NCBI RefSeq assembly: GCF_030463565.1
Contig: NC_134656.1
Span: forward strand, 6,186,501-6,250,500
Length of the DNA: 64,000 nucleotides
DNA from: Pelecanus crispus
Taxonomy: Eukaryota > Chordata > Aves > Pelecaniformes > Pelecanidae
Direction: 5' to 3'
Shown here: in pieces, positions 20,203 through 31,797 of the stretch
Numbering within the stretch: the first letter of the stretch is position 1
Layout of the letters: the number at the start of each line of letters is the position of its first letter
Position numbers and translations under genes: made by a program
The notes under the pieces: model-generated
The model's database searches: none
Seen by the model: the letters and a program-made list of their open reading frames with translations, nothing else
What the model was told of the DNA's origin: nothing

Positions 20203-23200
20203 CAACAAAGAAGCTATAAAGTGGAAAGTGGCAAACATTGGAATGTTTTTCTCTTAATGACGGCTCAGTAAATAATTTTAAAACTGTCAGCAAAACATGC
20301 TTACATAATTACTGGCATTATTAAAAAAACAAGTAATTAGGAAGCTGTAATCAGAAAGAAGGTAAAACACCAACTGGATGTATATTCAACATTTCCAATA
20401 GAAAAGTATTAAAATGATATCTTGGCATTCAGAAGAATCTTAATACTATTGATGAAATGTTTTTCCAGTACATGTCTATTGCCTATGAATACAATTAATA
20501 TATTGCAAGTGTGAGGAAAGCTCAGTTATTTCTAGGAGCATTCTATGCTGCTTTTCTATTAACACCTACAATGGCAATGTACTGGCCGTATCTCTTTCAT
20601 TACCTGCCTGCTCTGACAGCTGTGGAGTTACACTGAGGTAACAGCAGAGCAAGTACTTCAAGCCATTTACTGCAGCAAAGCTGATTTTATGTTCAGGCAG
20701 TGAAATGTGTGCAGTATTAAGTTAGAATGACATACTGTATTTACTGAGCTGTTCGCTGAGAATGGTGAAGGCTTGAGACTTTGGATCTGTTAATGCATTG
20801 TGATGAAGTAAACATCTATGCAGAATGCTTCACTCCTTGTGGAATTCACTAAAAATGGAGTCAAAATCATTACTGACTGGTGAGTTCACCAGTGAAAAAG
20901 ATAAAGGTTCCAATAACAGCTGCACAACTTCTGTTGGTTTTCATGGGTATGACTAGTGTGACTCTTGCTAGGTTTGATCATGTTAATTTAAAACTTTTGG
21001 GTGCTTTGCAAGATTGAACATGTTAAAGTGACAAAATTACATCAGTAAGCTCTGAAATAATTCTAACATGCAAAATTTGCTTTATACCTTTGTTTCTGTA
21101 GGCAGATCACAATCTTACATAAAATTTGTGACTTGCAAGAAGAGTTCAAGCTCCTGGGGCCTCCTGATCGTGCCTGTTGTTCTCAGGGTGGTTTAAATAA
21201 ATCTATAGGTTTCCTGGCTTTTGACTGTAGTGGGAGAGCAATGGCAGGGTCTTTTGCAAATACCACTGATGATACCAGAATGGAACATCATGTTTAGTAA
21301 ATGATATGGGTGTCTCATCTCCCTTTTTTTCTTGCTGGCTTTCATTAATCAGTGAACAGTTCTGATGTCTTCCATGCTTCCTGGAATTCTCACGATTCTG
21401 AAAGACATTTTGCTGCTCTCATACCACTTACATTTGCTTCATGTCTGCAAGACGTATTTGCACTCACAACAGCTAGTAATGCTGTCTGAAGGACAGAGGT
21501 TTTGGCATGTCCAGAACTGTGCTGAGACATCTTCATTTCTGGGGCAGGATATAAAATTGTTCCCCTGCTGAAAGGTGAGACCCAGACAGGAAGAGTCTAG
21601 TTTTGGCATTGCAATGGCATGAGGCTGTAGTCTTATACTGGGTCTGTTTCTCATGTTGATGCATGCTCTTCTGGCACTTGGCAAACACTTCTCAATCTAT
21701 CCTGTTTCAATTTTCAACATCATTCCATATGTTGACTTAATCTAAATCTTCCTTACCAAATTGCACCTCTTAACTTATTATAGGAACTAAAAAACCTATA
21801 GATTTGATAGACTAACAGAGTAATTTTTCTACCATGAAGTCATTGAGCCTATTTTATGAAATTAAAACATGTTCGTTCTAGCTTCTAAATCTATGAAGCA
21901 TTCTTTTAAAGTGACTGTCACTTTCAGTGTTTTAACAATATGAATAGCCAGTCTTCTGCTGTGTTTTTACTTTACACAATAAAAAGCCTCATATGGGTTT
22001 GGTCTGATATAGAAAGTTCAAACATAATCACCTGTAGCACGTAAACCTTTATAGTCCATAAAGAGGAATATTTATCCTGGGTAGAGTCCCTCTGTGAGAC
22101 CACCATACTGCCGGAGTTGGGCTTGATTTACACAGGACTAAGCAGGCTTTTGGCCTTGTGTTAACCTTTTCAGGCAGCAGACTAAAGACCTAAGACAAAA
22201 TTTAATGGTATATGTTGATGTCTGTGGAACTGTTGGTGATAGGAGATGTTTCATTCTGTGGAATTAAAATGTTGTAATCTGTTGGCTAAATTTTAAACAG
22301 GGCCTCTGAGGGCCCTGAACTGCTAAAAAGAGACCGTGGAACCAAATGAATCAGCTTGTGTGTAATACAGGAGTAGGTATTGCCTGGACCCTGCTGTATT
22401 ACATTGTCTGTCTTTACTGCTTCCTCATCAGATTCTGAGCCAGAGTGTAGCTTCAAGAAGTAAAGCTGGTAATCTGGTTTGTTTCAGTACATCTTAACCA
22501 CTTCTGTTGGGCTGATGGGATTTTTATTACATTACATGAATTTAAATTTTACAATATATACACTTATGAAATAAAGTGTTTCCTTGTCTATCCACTAATA
22601 ACCCTGCTGAATTCTTCTTTCAGTCTGGGAGCAGGGCATAGTTTGAGCAGCTTAAATGATGGGAAAGAAAATAGATAAATCATTAGTAATATTATGAAGA
22701 AAAGCTACCAGGTATAGCAGGCTCAGTTTATACTCCCAAAAGAAAGCATTGGAAGCAAAATTGTGTTTAAATTCCCTTGGAAAAGGGTCAGTTGTCCCTG
22801 TGCTATGAGGTCTTCCCAGAGAGATGACTAATGTCTTATGCTGAGAAGGCAGTGAATTTTGGCAGTGTTTTGGTCCCAGATACTGAAAGGTTATTTCCTC
22901 TGTGCCTAAGGAAAATGTTTTCCCTCTCATGGTAAAAATGTTCAAGTCATTTTCCCACAGCTAGCTGCAACTTCAGTAGCTCTGCAAGGTCAGCTTTCTG
23001 AAATCTGTTTTCGCCTCTAACTGCTACAGCTATGTCTGAATCTCTCTACTACTAAGCTTGAAGGCATCCTACTGCTTGTAATATATGGATGGATGCTCAT
23101 ATTAAGGAGGTAGATGCTCACAGAAACAATAACTTCTTCACTATCTACTTTTAAGCCTTACTGTCTAGAAAAAGTTTAGTCTTTCGGGAAGATGTTTCTT

Positions 23201-23476
23201 CCAAAAACATGATGATTTTATTTATCATTACTCAAGGAAATGAGAAGACCCTTTCTAGCTATATGAAATGGCCATGTAGATCTCAAAAAATGCTGTCATG
23301 TTTCTGCATTGTGCAAAGTAGAGAGTGACTTTTAGCAATTATTGTTAGCTCCGTACCTTACTGCTGATAAAACTGTAGACTGGTCTGTGATCATCTATGG
23401 AATGATGTGCTGAAAAAGATACTTCTCTTCAAAAAATGTTCTTGATATTAATGTCTAGAAAGCTGTTAGGATAAGC

Positions 23477-23564
23477 CCCTGCCTGGAGAATGAAATTCAG
23501 TTCCTCAACAGAATACAAAGCCCTGCCTGGAGAATGAAATTCCGTTCCTTCATAGAATACAAAG
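23477..23564 (+). repeat. Two-copy tandem duplication, 44-bp unit
   Basis: Units 23477-23520 and 23521-23564 both start CCCTGCCTGGAGAATGAAAT and end GAATACAAAG. They match at 40 of 44 positions. It is a clear, fairly recent local duplication in otherwise unique sequence. Confidence 0.95.
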
Positions 23565-25813
23565 AGAAAGAAATGCATTCAGCAGCAATTTGTTTTTTAA
23601 TAGTAGCTGTGGTAGGTCATGGGATTGAAAATATTTACACTGTCAAACTTACAAAATATGATGAACCTAGGCATACTTAATTGCATTCAAAAGGCTTGAT
23701 ACTTAGACATATGTTTTACAGGTAATGTTGCTGTAGTGAATGGTTATAGAGTGACTGTAGTAGAAAAAATAATGCATAAATCAATTTAGTATTGATATTG
23801 GGAAAATATAGGATGTTGGTATTGAATTTAGGTTAGGATTTTGCTGCTTTTGTTTATCCTGAAGGTAAAAATGTATTTTTTCTTTAGAAATTTGAAAAAA
23901 AGGTTTATTGTTATCAGTTACTTTATTCAAGGTTTGGCAGCTTTCTTTGATCAGATTTGCTGCTCCTTATGTAAAATGCACCTTTAAACATAACCTGAAC
24001 AGGTTCTTTCCTGTAAGGAAAATGAGTGCTTAACTAGGTGCTGTAACAAGATGTATGCAATAAAAAGGCAAATGATGAGCAACTTAATGTAGCTATAAAC
24101 TTTGGTTTAATAGATCTGACTAACCCAGGTTATGACATATAATTTAACATATACGTACCCCAATTCAGTGAAAGCCTCTTTCAGTAGCATGTTAAATAGT
24201 ACCCACTCATGCAGGCTTTCACACTGAAGTAATTATGGGGGAGGGGTGAATTATAAGAACAGAAAGAAAGTTTACTCTTCCTCTTCATAGTGAAAACAAA
24301 TGTGTTTTTCTTCAGAATCTGCCAAGCCTGTGTTTTAATGATTTAACAGATGGAGTTGGCACATGTGAACCTGGAAGATGCATCTGTCTGATTTTTCCAG
24401 TCTGAGGATTTTTTAACTGCATTAATGGCACAGACGATGGTAAAATATCACCTCCCCAGGCTGCTTTGCTCTCCTAACACATAATGTCTTTTAAGGGGAA
24501 AAAAAGTGATAGGAGACTGGGGTGAGGAAAAGGCCAGAGAAATGAGGATTTGGAAAGTTTAATATTTTCTGTCTTCGCTGCATTAGGCTTTCAAGCCTTT
24601 CACTTTGAATTTCATATGTGTATGGTGCGGAAACAGAAATTCTATGCAGGCAGCATTATCTGTGATCTCAGGGTTCTGTTAATTAATTGCTCTAAATAAA
24701 CACCATTTAAATAAGGAGACCAATAGCCACTAGTATTTTTGTCCTTTGTAATTTAAATGACTGAGTGTTACATTTCCAATTTGATAATTTTACTTTTTTG
24801 TAAATTCGTGCAAAGGTTCTGCTCACATGTAACTTCAGATTTAGCAATCTCATTTAGTCACTTCTACTGTTCATTCAAGCAGGCATGAAGATGCTTAACT
24901 GTTTGGAATGAGGGCCCTAATTTGAATTCTGTTATTTTAGAGTAGAATCCTTAGCACTCACCTGGACTTTCTGCTGAAACCAATGATATGACTACCTGTG
25001 TAAGGACCCTGAAGACTATTGGTTAAATACCTCAGTAGTGTGTAGGGGTGGACTAAATTACAGGCTCATGATACTTCTGCTTCTGTCTGCTTCTGCAGAT
25101 ATCCCTGTAAGAAGGTCCCTCTTCTAAGGGAAGTATTGTCCAAAGGCCAGATCAGTACTTAAGTAAGCTATCCAGCTGGTTGCACTAATGTTACAGATAA
25201 GTGATTGCTAGGATATGGATGGGCTCCTTATTCTGTTTCTAAACAAAAATGTTGTGATAAAATGAAATTAATATGCAGTGGGCTGTGGACCATCCAGTAC
25301 TTGCTTTAACAGCACCATACTTTTTGGTTCACTTCAGCTTTACCGTACTACTGCTGAGAAGGAAGATATGCAGAGGAATGACTCTCATTGCTAATGAAAT
25401 TAGCACAGATTTTCTGTCCAACATACTGAAAAATTTTCAAATGACAGTGAAAAGGGCAACAAAACTATTGCAAATGCTCTAGAGCTTTTCTGCTGGAGGA
25501 AAAGGTCTGGCCATACAGCTGTACATCGGAAATGACTGCATAGTCACGTGCTTTGCTTACATGTGGAATCAAAGATAGATACACAGGTAACAGAATAGGA
25601 TTTATTAATTGGTCTAATGAGAGATAGTACCTCTGTCTATGAACTTTGCCTTGCCAATGTTATTAGATTATTATGGCTAAAAGAACAATACCACAAATGT
25701 ACACCACATGTGTTTGCACTACAGAAAAATCTATTTTAAGTCAATGCAGATGCCCCACCTGCACTTCCTGGTAAAATATGAACTTTGATCACGTGAGGGA
25801 GGTGGAGCCTTAT

Positions 25814-25879
25814 GTCTAGGCAAGATGGCCTACAGCTGTCTTGGGTCCCTTCCAACCTGAAGCATTCTATGATTCCGTC
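25814..25879 (+). mobile_element. CR1 LINE 3' end fragment
   Basis: The CR1 3' terminus is recognised by GGGTCCCTTCCAACC followed by GCATTCTATGATTC, the avian CR1 tail. Only the last about 65 bp can be followed, so the copy is heavily 5'-truncated. Confidence 0.85.
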
Positions 25880-28649
25880 ATCTTCCATCTCTGTAGTACT
25901 CCACTCTTGATGCCACAGACCTGTTCAAGACTACTTAAAAATGTATCAATAATTTAACAAACTTATTTGTTGAGACTGCTTCTCCATTTCCTGGTATTTT
26001 GTATAGTTTACATTGCCTAGTTTTAAGTGTCTAAATATGAGATATGTAGATGAAAAAAAACTGTAAGTACATTCCACTTGCTCTAGGCTATAAACCATTG
26101 TAGGATTCACCACCCTTTGGAGGTGCCTGTTTCATTTGACAATGACAGCTTAGTCAGCCAGCTTCAAACAAATTTATAACTTCAACCAGAAGTTAGGTGT
26201 GCTTAACACTGCTTTTGCTGTCTATCATGTAAAGTAAGCTCATAAATAGGAGGATTTCAAAGTACCCTCACAGTTATAAAAAGACTTGAGCCAGTGCAGA
26301 ATTGCACACACTTATTTCAGTAGTCTTATTCTGATTCATGTGGATATAAACAGAAACAGAATGAGTCTCCTTATTTTTAATGAATCGGAGAAGAGCGCAA
26401 AGAAACTTCTTCAGAAGCACTCGAGTCCTGGAAAGAAGGTGCAAATTTTCTGTAAACCTAGGATACTGAAAATATCATTGCATTAACCATAGCAAATATC
26501 ACTAGAACTGTTTGTTTTCTTAATGCCCTTTTGTATTTTAACAAATGGTTGTAATAATTTTCTTCACAGTTTTAAGGTTTGATTAATTGGTTCATTGTGT
26601 TCTTTCTTCAGAAGAAAACATGTTACTGATATCCCTTGGTATGAGTGACATATGGGTTCTAGCTGAAATGATAGAAAGTCCTTTAATTTAGTGAAACAAA
26701 AATATGCTTGGCACTCTGTTCTTCTTTGCTACTATTCCAGCCAAATTTCATTTTCAAGAGTGATGTGGCTTTTTTGTCATTTGCTATGGTGACAGTACTT
26801 CATCTGGATGAGATTCTTCATGCTTGTGAGGTGTGGTCCACAGGGTAATAGCGATAATGAGAAAGGTGACATTTTTCCTGCACTGCCGTCTTCTGCCAAA
26901 GTTTTAATGTTGCAGCTCAAGTCAGCCAACAAGTAGAAAAGGATGGAAATACCTGAAAACATGAAAGTGAGTCCTTTCCTTCCTTTCTATGTTTTTCTGT
27001 CAAGTTTTCTAGTAGGTATTTTTCTTTTAAGCATTCTGGTTTTTTTTTTAAGATCATCTTACAAAACGCTCTAGGGTAAAATCTGTGCTAAGGGAGATGC
27101 CCTTGAAATGCAGCAATGGAAATTATATACTCTCCAAGATTCAAGCTAGTTAATAAACTGAATGATTCTGAAGTGCTTATGCATGCTTTATGTGAGAAGG
27201 CATCCACAAAGACCATCCACTTCAAAACAAAGCCTTCTCTCAGCACACTGAACCCTATTATGAATGGACATGGTACTCTCATTTGTATCATGCTGTTTAT
27301 TCTTTGTGTGCTTGTCAGAGCACTATTAATTATGGGTGAACATTTTAGGAATCTTTTGAATGACATGTAAATTTTACCTCTCCAACAAATTCCTAACTGC
27401 AAGTGTGTTGCAAGTTCAGGAATTTTTATTAGCTTTTAATTCCATCTTCCATTTTTTTCTGGACAATGATAGGTAGCATACTTTATTCATTTACATTGAT
27501 GGTAGAAAGAGGAAAAATGTGCTGCCTTTTTAAAGGTGATGCTCATTCAAAGTCCATCTATGTGAATATAACTGACTTACTGAGCAGTCTTTTTTCTTAT
27601 TGTCAAGACTCCATTTGAAAGGCTTGGTATACCAGAAACGCTGAATTTATAGGACAGAATGAAAGAACAGATACAAATGTGAGAAATTTTTGGTGAACAA
27701 CTTCCAAATAAATGCCATGGAATGAAAACTTTACAGAAATTGGAATTTTTCTTTAACTAATTCCATTGTCCATGGAAGTCAGTGAGACTTTCTGTTGATA
27801 AATCTGTAAGTATCTTCTGCATCTTATATAGTAAATCAACTGTAGCTTTCTGCTGTGTAACTGAGATTAATTCCATCCTTCAGAGAACAGAGTTTCTCCA
27901 TTATTGAGGGATGTTCTTATTTAAAAATATTAACCGCATCATGCAAGCAAAATATAGAATGTATGCAGTTAATGTCCAGTCTAAGAAAGATGGAGTTAAA
28001 AACTGCATAGAATACAGGTGACGGCCTCCTAACTCTGAATTGTCTTGTTTGGAACTTGTAAGCATGACATGTGTTGTGCTCAATGCCATTAATTCCTAGA
28101 AAATAAATGGAAGCTAATATTGAATGCACTATAAACCAAAAAAAATTATGAGGATATTTTTATAATGACAATCATGATTTTTGGTAGTTTTGACCATCAA
28201 AGCTTCTTTGCATGTTTTTTTTCTCTGCCCGTATCCTATATAAGGAGAGGATCTGTTGCCAATTTTAAGAAACTTCAGAGAGATTGAGACTCTGTATTGG
28301 TGTACATGTGCATATGTTGGTGGTGGTTATTGAGAAACTGTTTGTACTCAAGCATGGATTTAGATTTTTAGTAATCTGTTTATTAATTTTTTTCAAGGAA
28401 TAGAACAACTTGTGCAGAAAAAGAAAAGGCTAGGCAGTGTGCAAACATAACCACCAGCTTCCATGATCTTATAAACCTTCAGTTATTTAACAAACCAATT
28501 AGAATGATGACTTGGCAAAACCAAGTTTAAGGTGAATTAAGATTATGCCCCATATATAGCCCACATCTATAGGATTTTTTAAAAATAGCTTACATCAGCT
28601 TAACAGTAATCTGTGATTCAAGAATTAAAAAGTAATTTTTTAAAATGGG
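25880..28649. other. Intergenic desert, segment 2
   Basis: AT-rich sequence lies between a CR1 end and a solo LTR. I see no exon, RNA gene or recognisable repeat. Open frames of up to about 100 codons around 27.1-27.4 kb occur on both strands and lack any known domain. Confidence 0.5.
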
Positions 28650-29222
28650 TGTCCTGGTTTCATCTGGGATAGAGTTAATTTTCTTCATAGTAGCTGGTAT
28701 ACTGTTGTGTTTTGGATTTAGGATGAGAATAATGTTCATCACACAGGGATGTTTTCCTCACTGCCGAGCAGTGCTGACCCAGAGCCAAGGCCTTTGCTGC
28801 TGCTCACCCACCCCACCAGCGAGCAGGCTGGGGGGCACAAGGAGCTGGGAGGGGACACAGCCGCGACAGCTGACCCCAGCTGACCCAAGGGACGTTCCAC
28901 ACCGTATGGCGTCACGCTCGGCACGGGAAGCTGGGGGAAGAAGGGGGAAGGGGGGGACGTTGGGAGCGATGGCGTTTGTCTTCCCAAGTCACCGTTACGC
29001 ATGATGGAGCCCTGCTTTCCTGGGGATGGCTGAGCACCTGCCTGCCCATGGGAAGCAGTGAAGGTTGTGCATGCAGCTTTTGCTTTACCTATTAAACTGT
29101 CTTTATCTCTAACCCATGAGTTTTCTCACTTTTACCCTTCTGGTTCTCTCCCCTGTCCCACTGAGGGGAGTGAGTGAGTGGCTGTGTGGTGTTTAGTTGG
29201 TGGCTGGGGTTAAACCATGACA
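28650..29222 (+). mobile_element. Solo LTR of an avian ERV-L-like endogenous retrovirus
   Basis: The 573-bp element starts TGTCCTGGTTTCA and ends TAAACCATGACA, giving matching inverted termini of the form TGTC(A/C)TGGTTT(A/C)A. Inside are the AGAGTTAATTTTCTTC and TTGGATTTAGGATGAGAATAA blocks near the 5' end, a GC-rich U3 (28790-28960) and ATTAAACTGTCTTTATCTC carrying the poly(A) signal (ATTAAA, 29091-29096). The CTCTCCCCTGTCCCACTGAG end region follows. I recognise this as the common bird LTR type, as best I remember it. No retroviral coding sequence flanks either side, so it is a solo LTR left by recombination. I do not see a TATA box in the U3. The flanking five bases (ATGGG and ACAGG) do not form a clean target-site duplication. 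Confidence 0.9.
29091..29096 (+). promoter_or_regulatory. LTR polyadenylation signal ATTAAA
   Basis: The hexamer sits at the expected place in the LTR, shortly before the CTGTCTTTATCTC block. It is the only obvious poly(A) signal inside the element. Confidence 0.6.
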
Positions 29223-31488
29223 ACAGGAAAGATCAGAAAAGAAAAATGGAGTTCTAGATTAATTTTCTTCCTATCCCCAATTTCAAATCTATGATATAAT
29301 TAGGCTTGGTTTAGTCTCTCAGACAGCAGTTTTTCTATGTAATCTGGAAAGAAAAGAACATGTCTAGAAAGAAGAGAGCATTCTCTGTTTGCCATCTAAG
29401 TTTATCTGGAAATAACGACTAGATTCTTTGGAGGGCTTATGTTCTGTTCTAAGTGGTTGTCTACAGTGGAAAGATGGAGCATGCTAGGCAGGGAAATCAT
29501 GCTGAACAGGGTCTTAACTTCTCAGTATTGTTTTTTATTTTCCGGTGACCAGGTATATCCTTCGAAAACTGCAAAAGCAGTGACATAACTGGATAGTGTT
29601 ATTCAGGCCTTCACATGCAGGCCAAATGAACACTGCATTCTAGAAATCTAGACTTGTTGCTAACTGTCTCCTTTGTTAGCTAAGCATATGCTATAGTTTT
29701 GGAGTTAAATGAATACCTATTTGCTCATCCCTCTATGTGCACCCCCCTCCAGATGGTTTTGCTTGCATATAACCACTTTTTGCCTTTCTCTGTTGGGAAC
29801 CTGAGGGGTTTTTTTAGCCTTACTAAATTGGCCTTTAAGGCAGTTTCTTAGCAATTCACAGTGAACATCCTTAGTAAGTCTTGCTTTGGTCTTGTAGCAC
29901 CTGCAGTCCCAATCTGTTATGGATGTCCCTAGCAAAGCGTGATACTCCATTTTCTGACCTAAAGCAAATCATTAGAAATCCATATGCCAGGCAAGCTCAC
30001 CAAATAATAACCCCTGCAGTGGATGTGGCAAACCTGTTACATGCACAGATAGAAAATTAGCTTTGAAAACAAAGTGCTTGCGAACTAGGGAAGTAATATA
30101 TAAAGAAAAGTCACAACAGCTCTTAAAGTTTGTCTCTAGCTATAGCTATTTGTCTCCAGTCCCCATTATAATGTGGAAATTTAGAAAGTCATGCTTTTAT
30201 TCTTTCAAAGTTTCTTTTGCTTGGCATCTCTTCACATTTGTGTTTTGAGTGGAAAAGTTGTCTTGCACCTAGATCATGGGTCTAGCTCAGGGAACCTGAG
30301 ATCTCTTTGGAGCTTACACAGTGAATTGCTGTATTAGTCTGGTTAAGTTATTTAAGGTTTTGTTTCTCTCTTACAGAGAGAGGGTATAACAATACTTCCT
30401 TACTTCCATGTTGTTTATCTGATACCTTCTTAGGTATTCAGGACAGGAGCTCTGTCTCAATCTGTATTTTATAAAATCGAAGACACAAGGAATGTGGTTT
30501 CAGAGTGGACATTTAGGTGTTACTGTATAGTACTGTTAATCAATAACAAAAAATCAGGCACCCAATTTCCCAATCCTCACACTACAACTGGAGTGTTTGT
30601 AGTTTCTTGTTCTAGCAGCCAGGTTATAGTGAGCCACAGCACCTTACTCCAGTTCAAAGATTTCTGTTGTCTGATTTGGCAGAGTGGACCAGGTAATCAG
30701 GAAAACACTTGCTAATCCTCAGAATGTTGTTGGATATTTTTCTGTCACAGGAAATGAGGTTTTCTTTTAAATAGCGTGGTAGTTATAGTCAAAAACTATT
30801 GTTTGTGATAGCTTTGAGAATTGACACCAATGCAAGATGAACTTAATTTGCATCAATATTTGTAAAAGTATATTAAAACACAGGTGCTATGGCTGGAAAT
30901 GCCCTGTGGCAGCTTACATAAGATGCTAGTGGAAGAACAGAAGTGGGCCAGACTGACCCAATCTATGAAGAAGTCTTTCATCAGTAATCTGAATAAGATT
31001 TGTTTTTCACTGTAATCAACAAGCAAAAGAAGAGAGTTAAACTAATAAAAGCTTTTAGTAATGAACTGTAATTGATGTAAGAGAAATGAACAACTCTCTC
31101 ATCATGACAGTGTTGGTTGCCATTTCTATAGTGGTAAACACTCTGAGAGAAGAGAAATAGTTTCTGCAGTGCAAAGTGTGACTGAGTGCATTTAAGGAAT
31201 AGAAAGTGCTAAATGACCTTTCAGCACTTTAATCACTTGACTGGGTAGAAAAATCTTTAATGAAGGTCATACGACTGGAAAAATATCATAGATGGTAGTG
31301 TAAGTGGCACATTCTTGACTCTTACATGCTCCTCCTGATGAGGGTCTTTTCCAAAAACGTTCTTTGCAACCAGTGTCGTCGTTTTTGGAAGATAATACTT
31401 TAGCACAGTAATAGTAACAAAATCCTAATGAACTATGTGGTGTCAAATGGTGAAGACTGCTGATTCTTTAATGCAGTGGTTGGTGTGG

Positions 31489-31504
31489 AAAAAAAAAAAA
31501 AAAA
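31489..31504 (+). repeat. Poly-A tract (16 A)
   Basis: An uninterrupted A run. No retroposed gene or LINE body is recognised immediately 5' of it. Confidence 0.9.
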
Positions 31505-31755
31505 GACTTTCTCTGTGTTGATTGTTTTTATAATTTTGTTTGCCTTTAATCCTGTTCCCCCTGTATAAAATAAATCACTGGTATAATTACTAGTGCTTCT
31601 AAAGGCTGGTTGTGGCCTTTAGAAACTGGGCCAGAGAAAATAGAGTCAGTTTGACTGTACACTGCTTTTTGAAAATGTAGTGCCTTTATTGGATTTCCTT
31701 GTGAAGTAGTCAGGAGCTGTAATCAGTTACATGTAGACCTTACACATAGGTTGCT

Positions 31756-31797
31756 TATCCCTATAATGACAATAATTATCCCTTATATGACAATAAG
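31756..31797 (+). repeat. Two-copy tandem repeat, 21-bp unit
   Basis: TATCCCTATAATGACAATAA(T) and TATCCCTTATATGACAATAA(G) are adjacent and match at 17 of 21 positions. Confidence 0.85.

Larger units (their letters stand above)
12766..25813. other. Intergenic desert, segment 1
   Basis: No coding exon was recognised in this stretch upstream of CIMIP1. It contains two local tandem duplications (35 bp at 13213, 44 bp at 23477), a perfect 13-bp inverted repeat at 14588-14616, an 8-bp-arm inverted repeat at 16369-16390, a poly-T run at 14972-14990 and two adjoining A/T palindromes at 20166-20202. Open frames are short and have no domain. No CR1 copy is clear until 25.8 kb, so the stretch is repeat-poor. 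Confidence 0.6.

Noticed and set aside
28645-29004. 119-codon plus-strand and 87-codon minus-strand frames
   Set aside because: Both fall within the LTR U3 region, which is non-coding.
30882-30975. Possible third copy of the old interspersed repeat (AAGAACAG..GGGCCAGACTGACCCA)
   Set aside because: Only about 25 bp resemble the family, and the following sequence does not.
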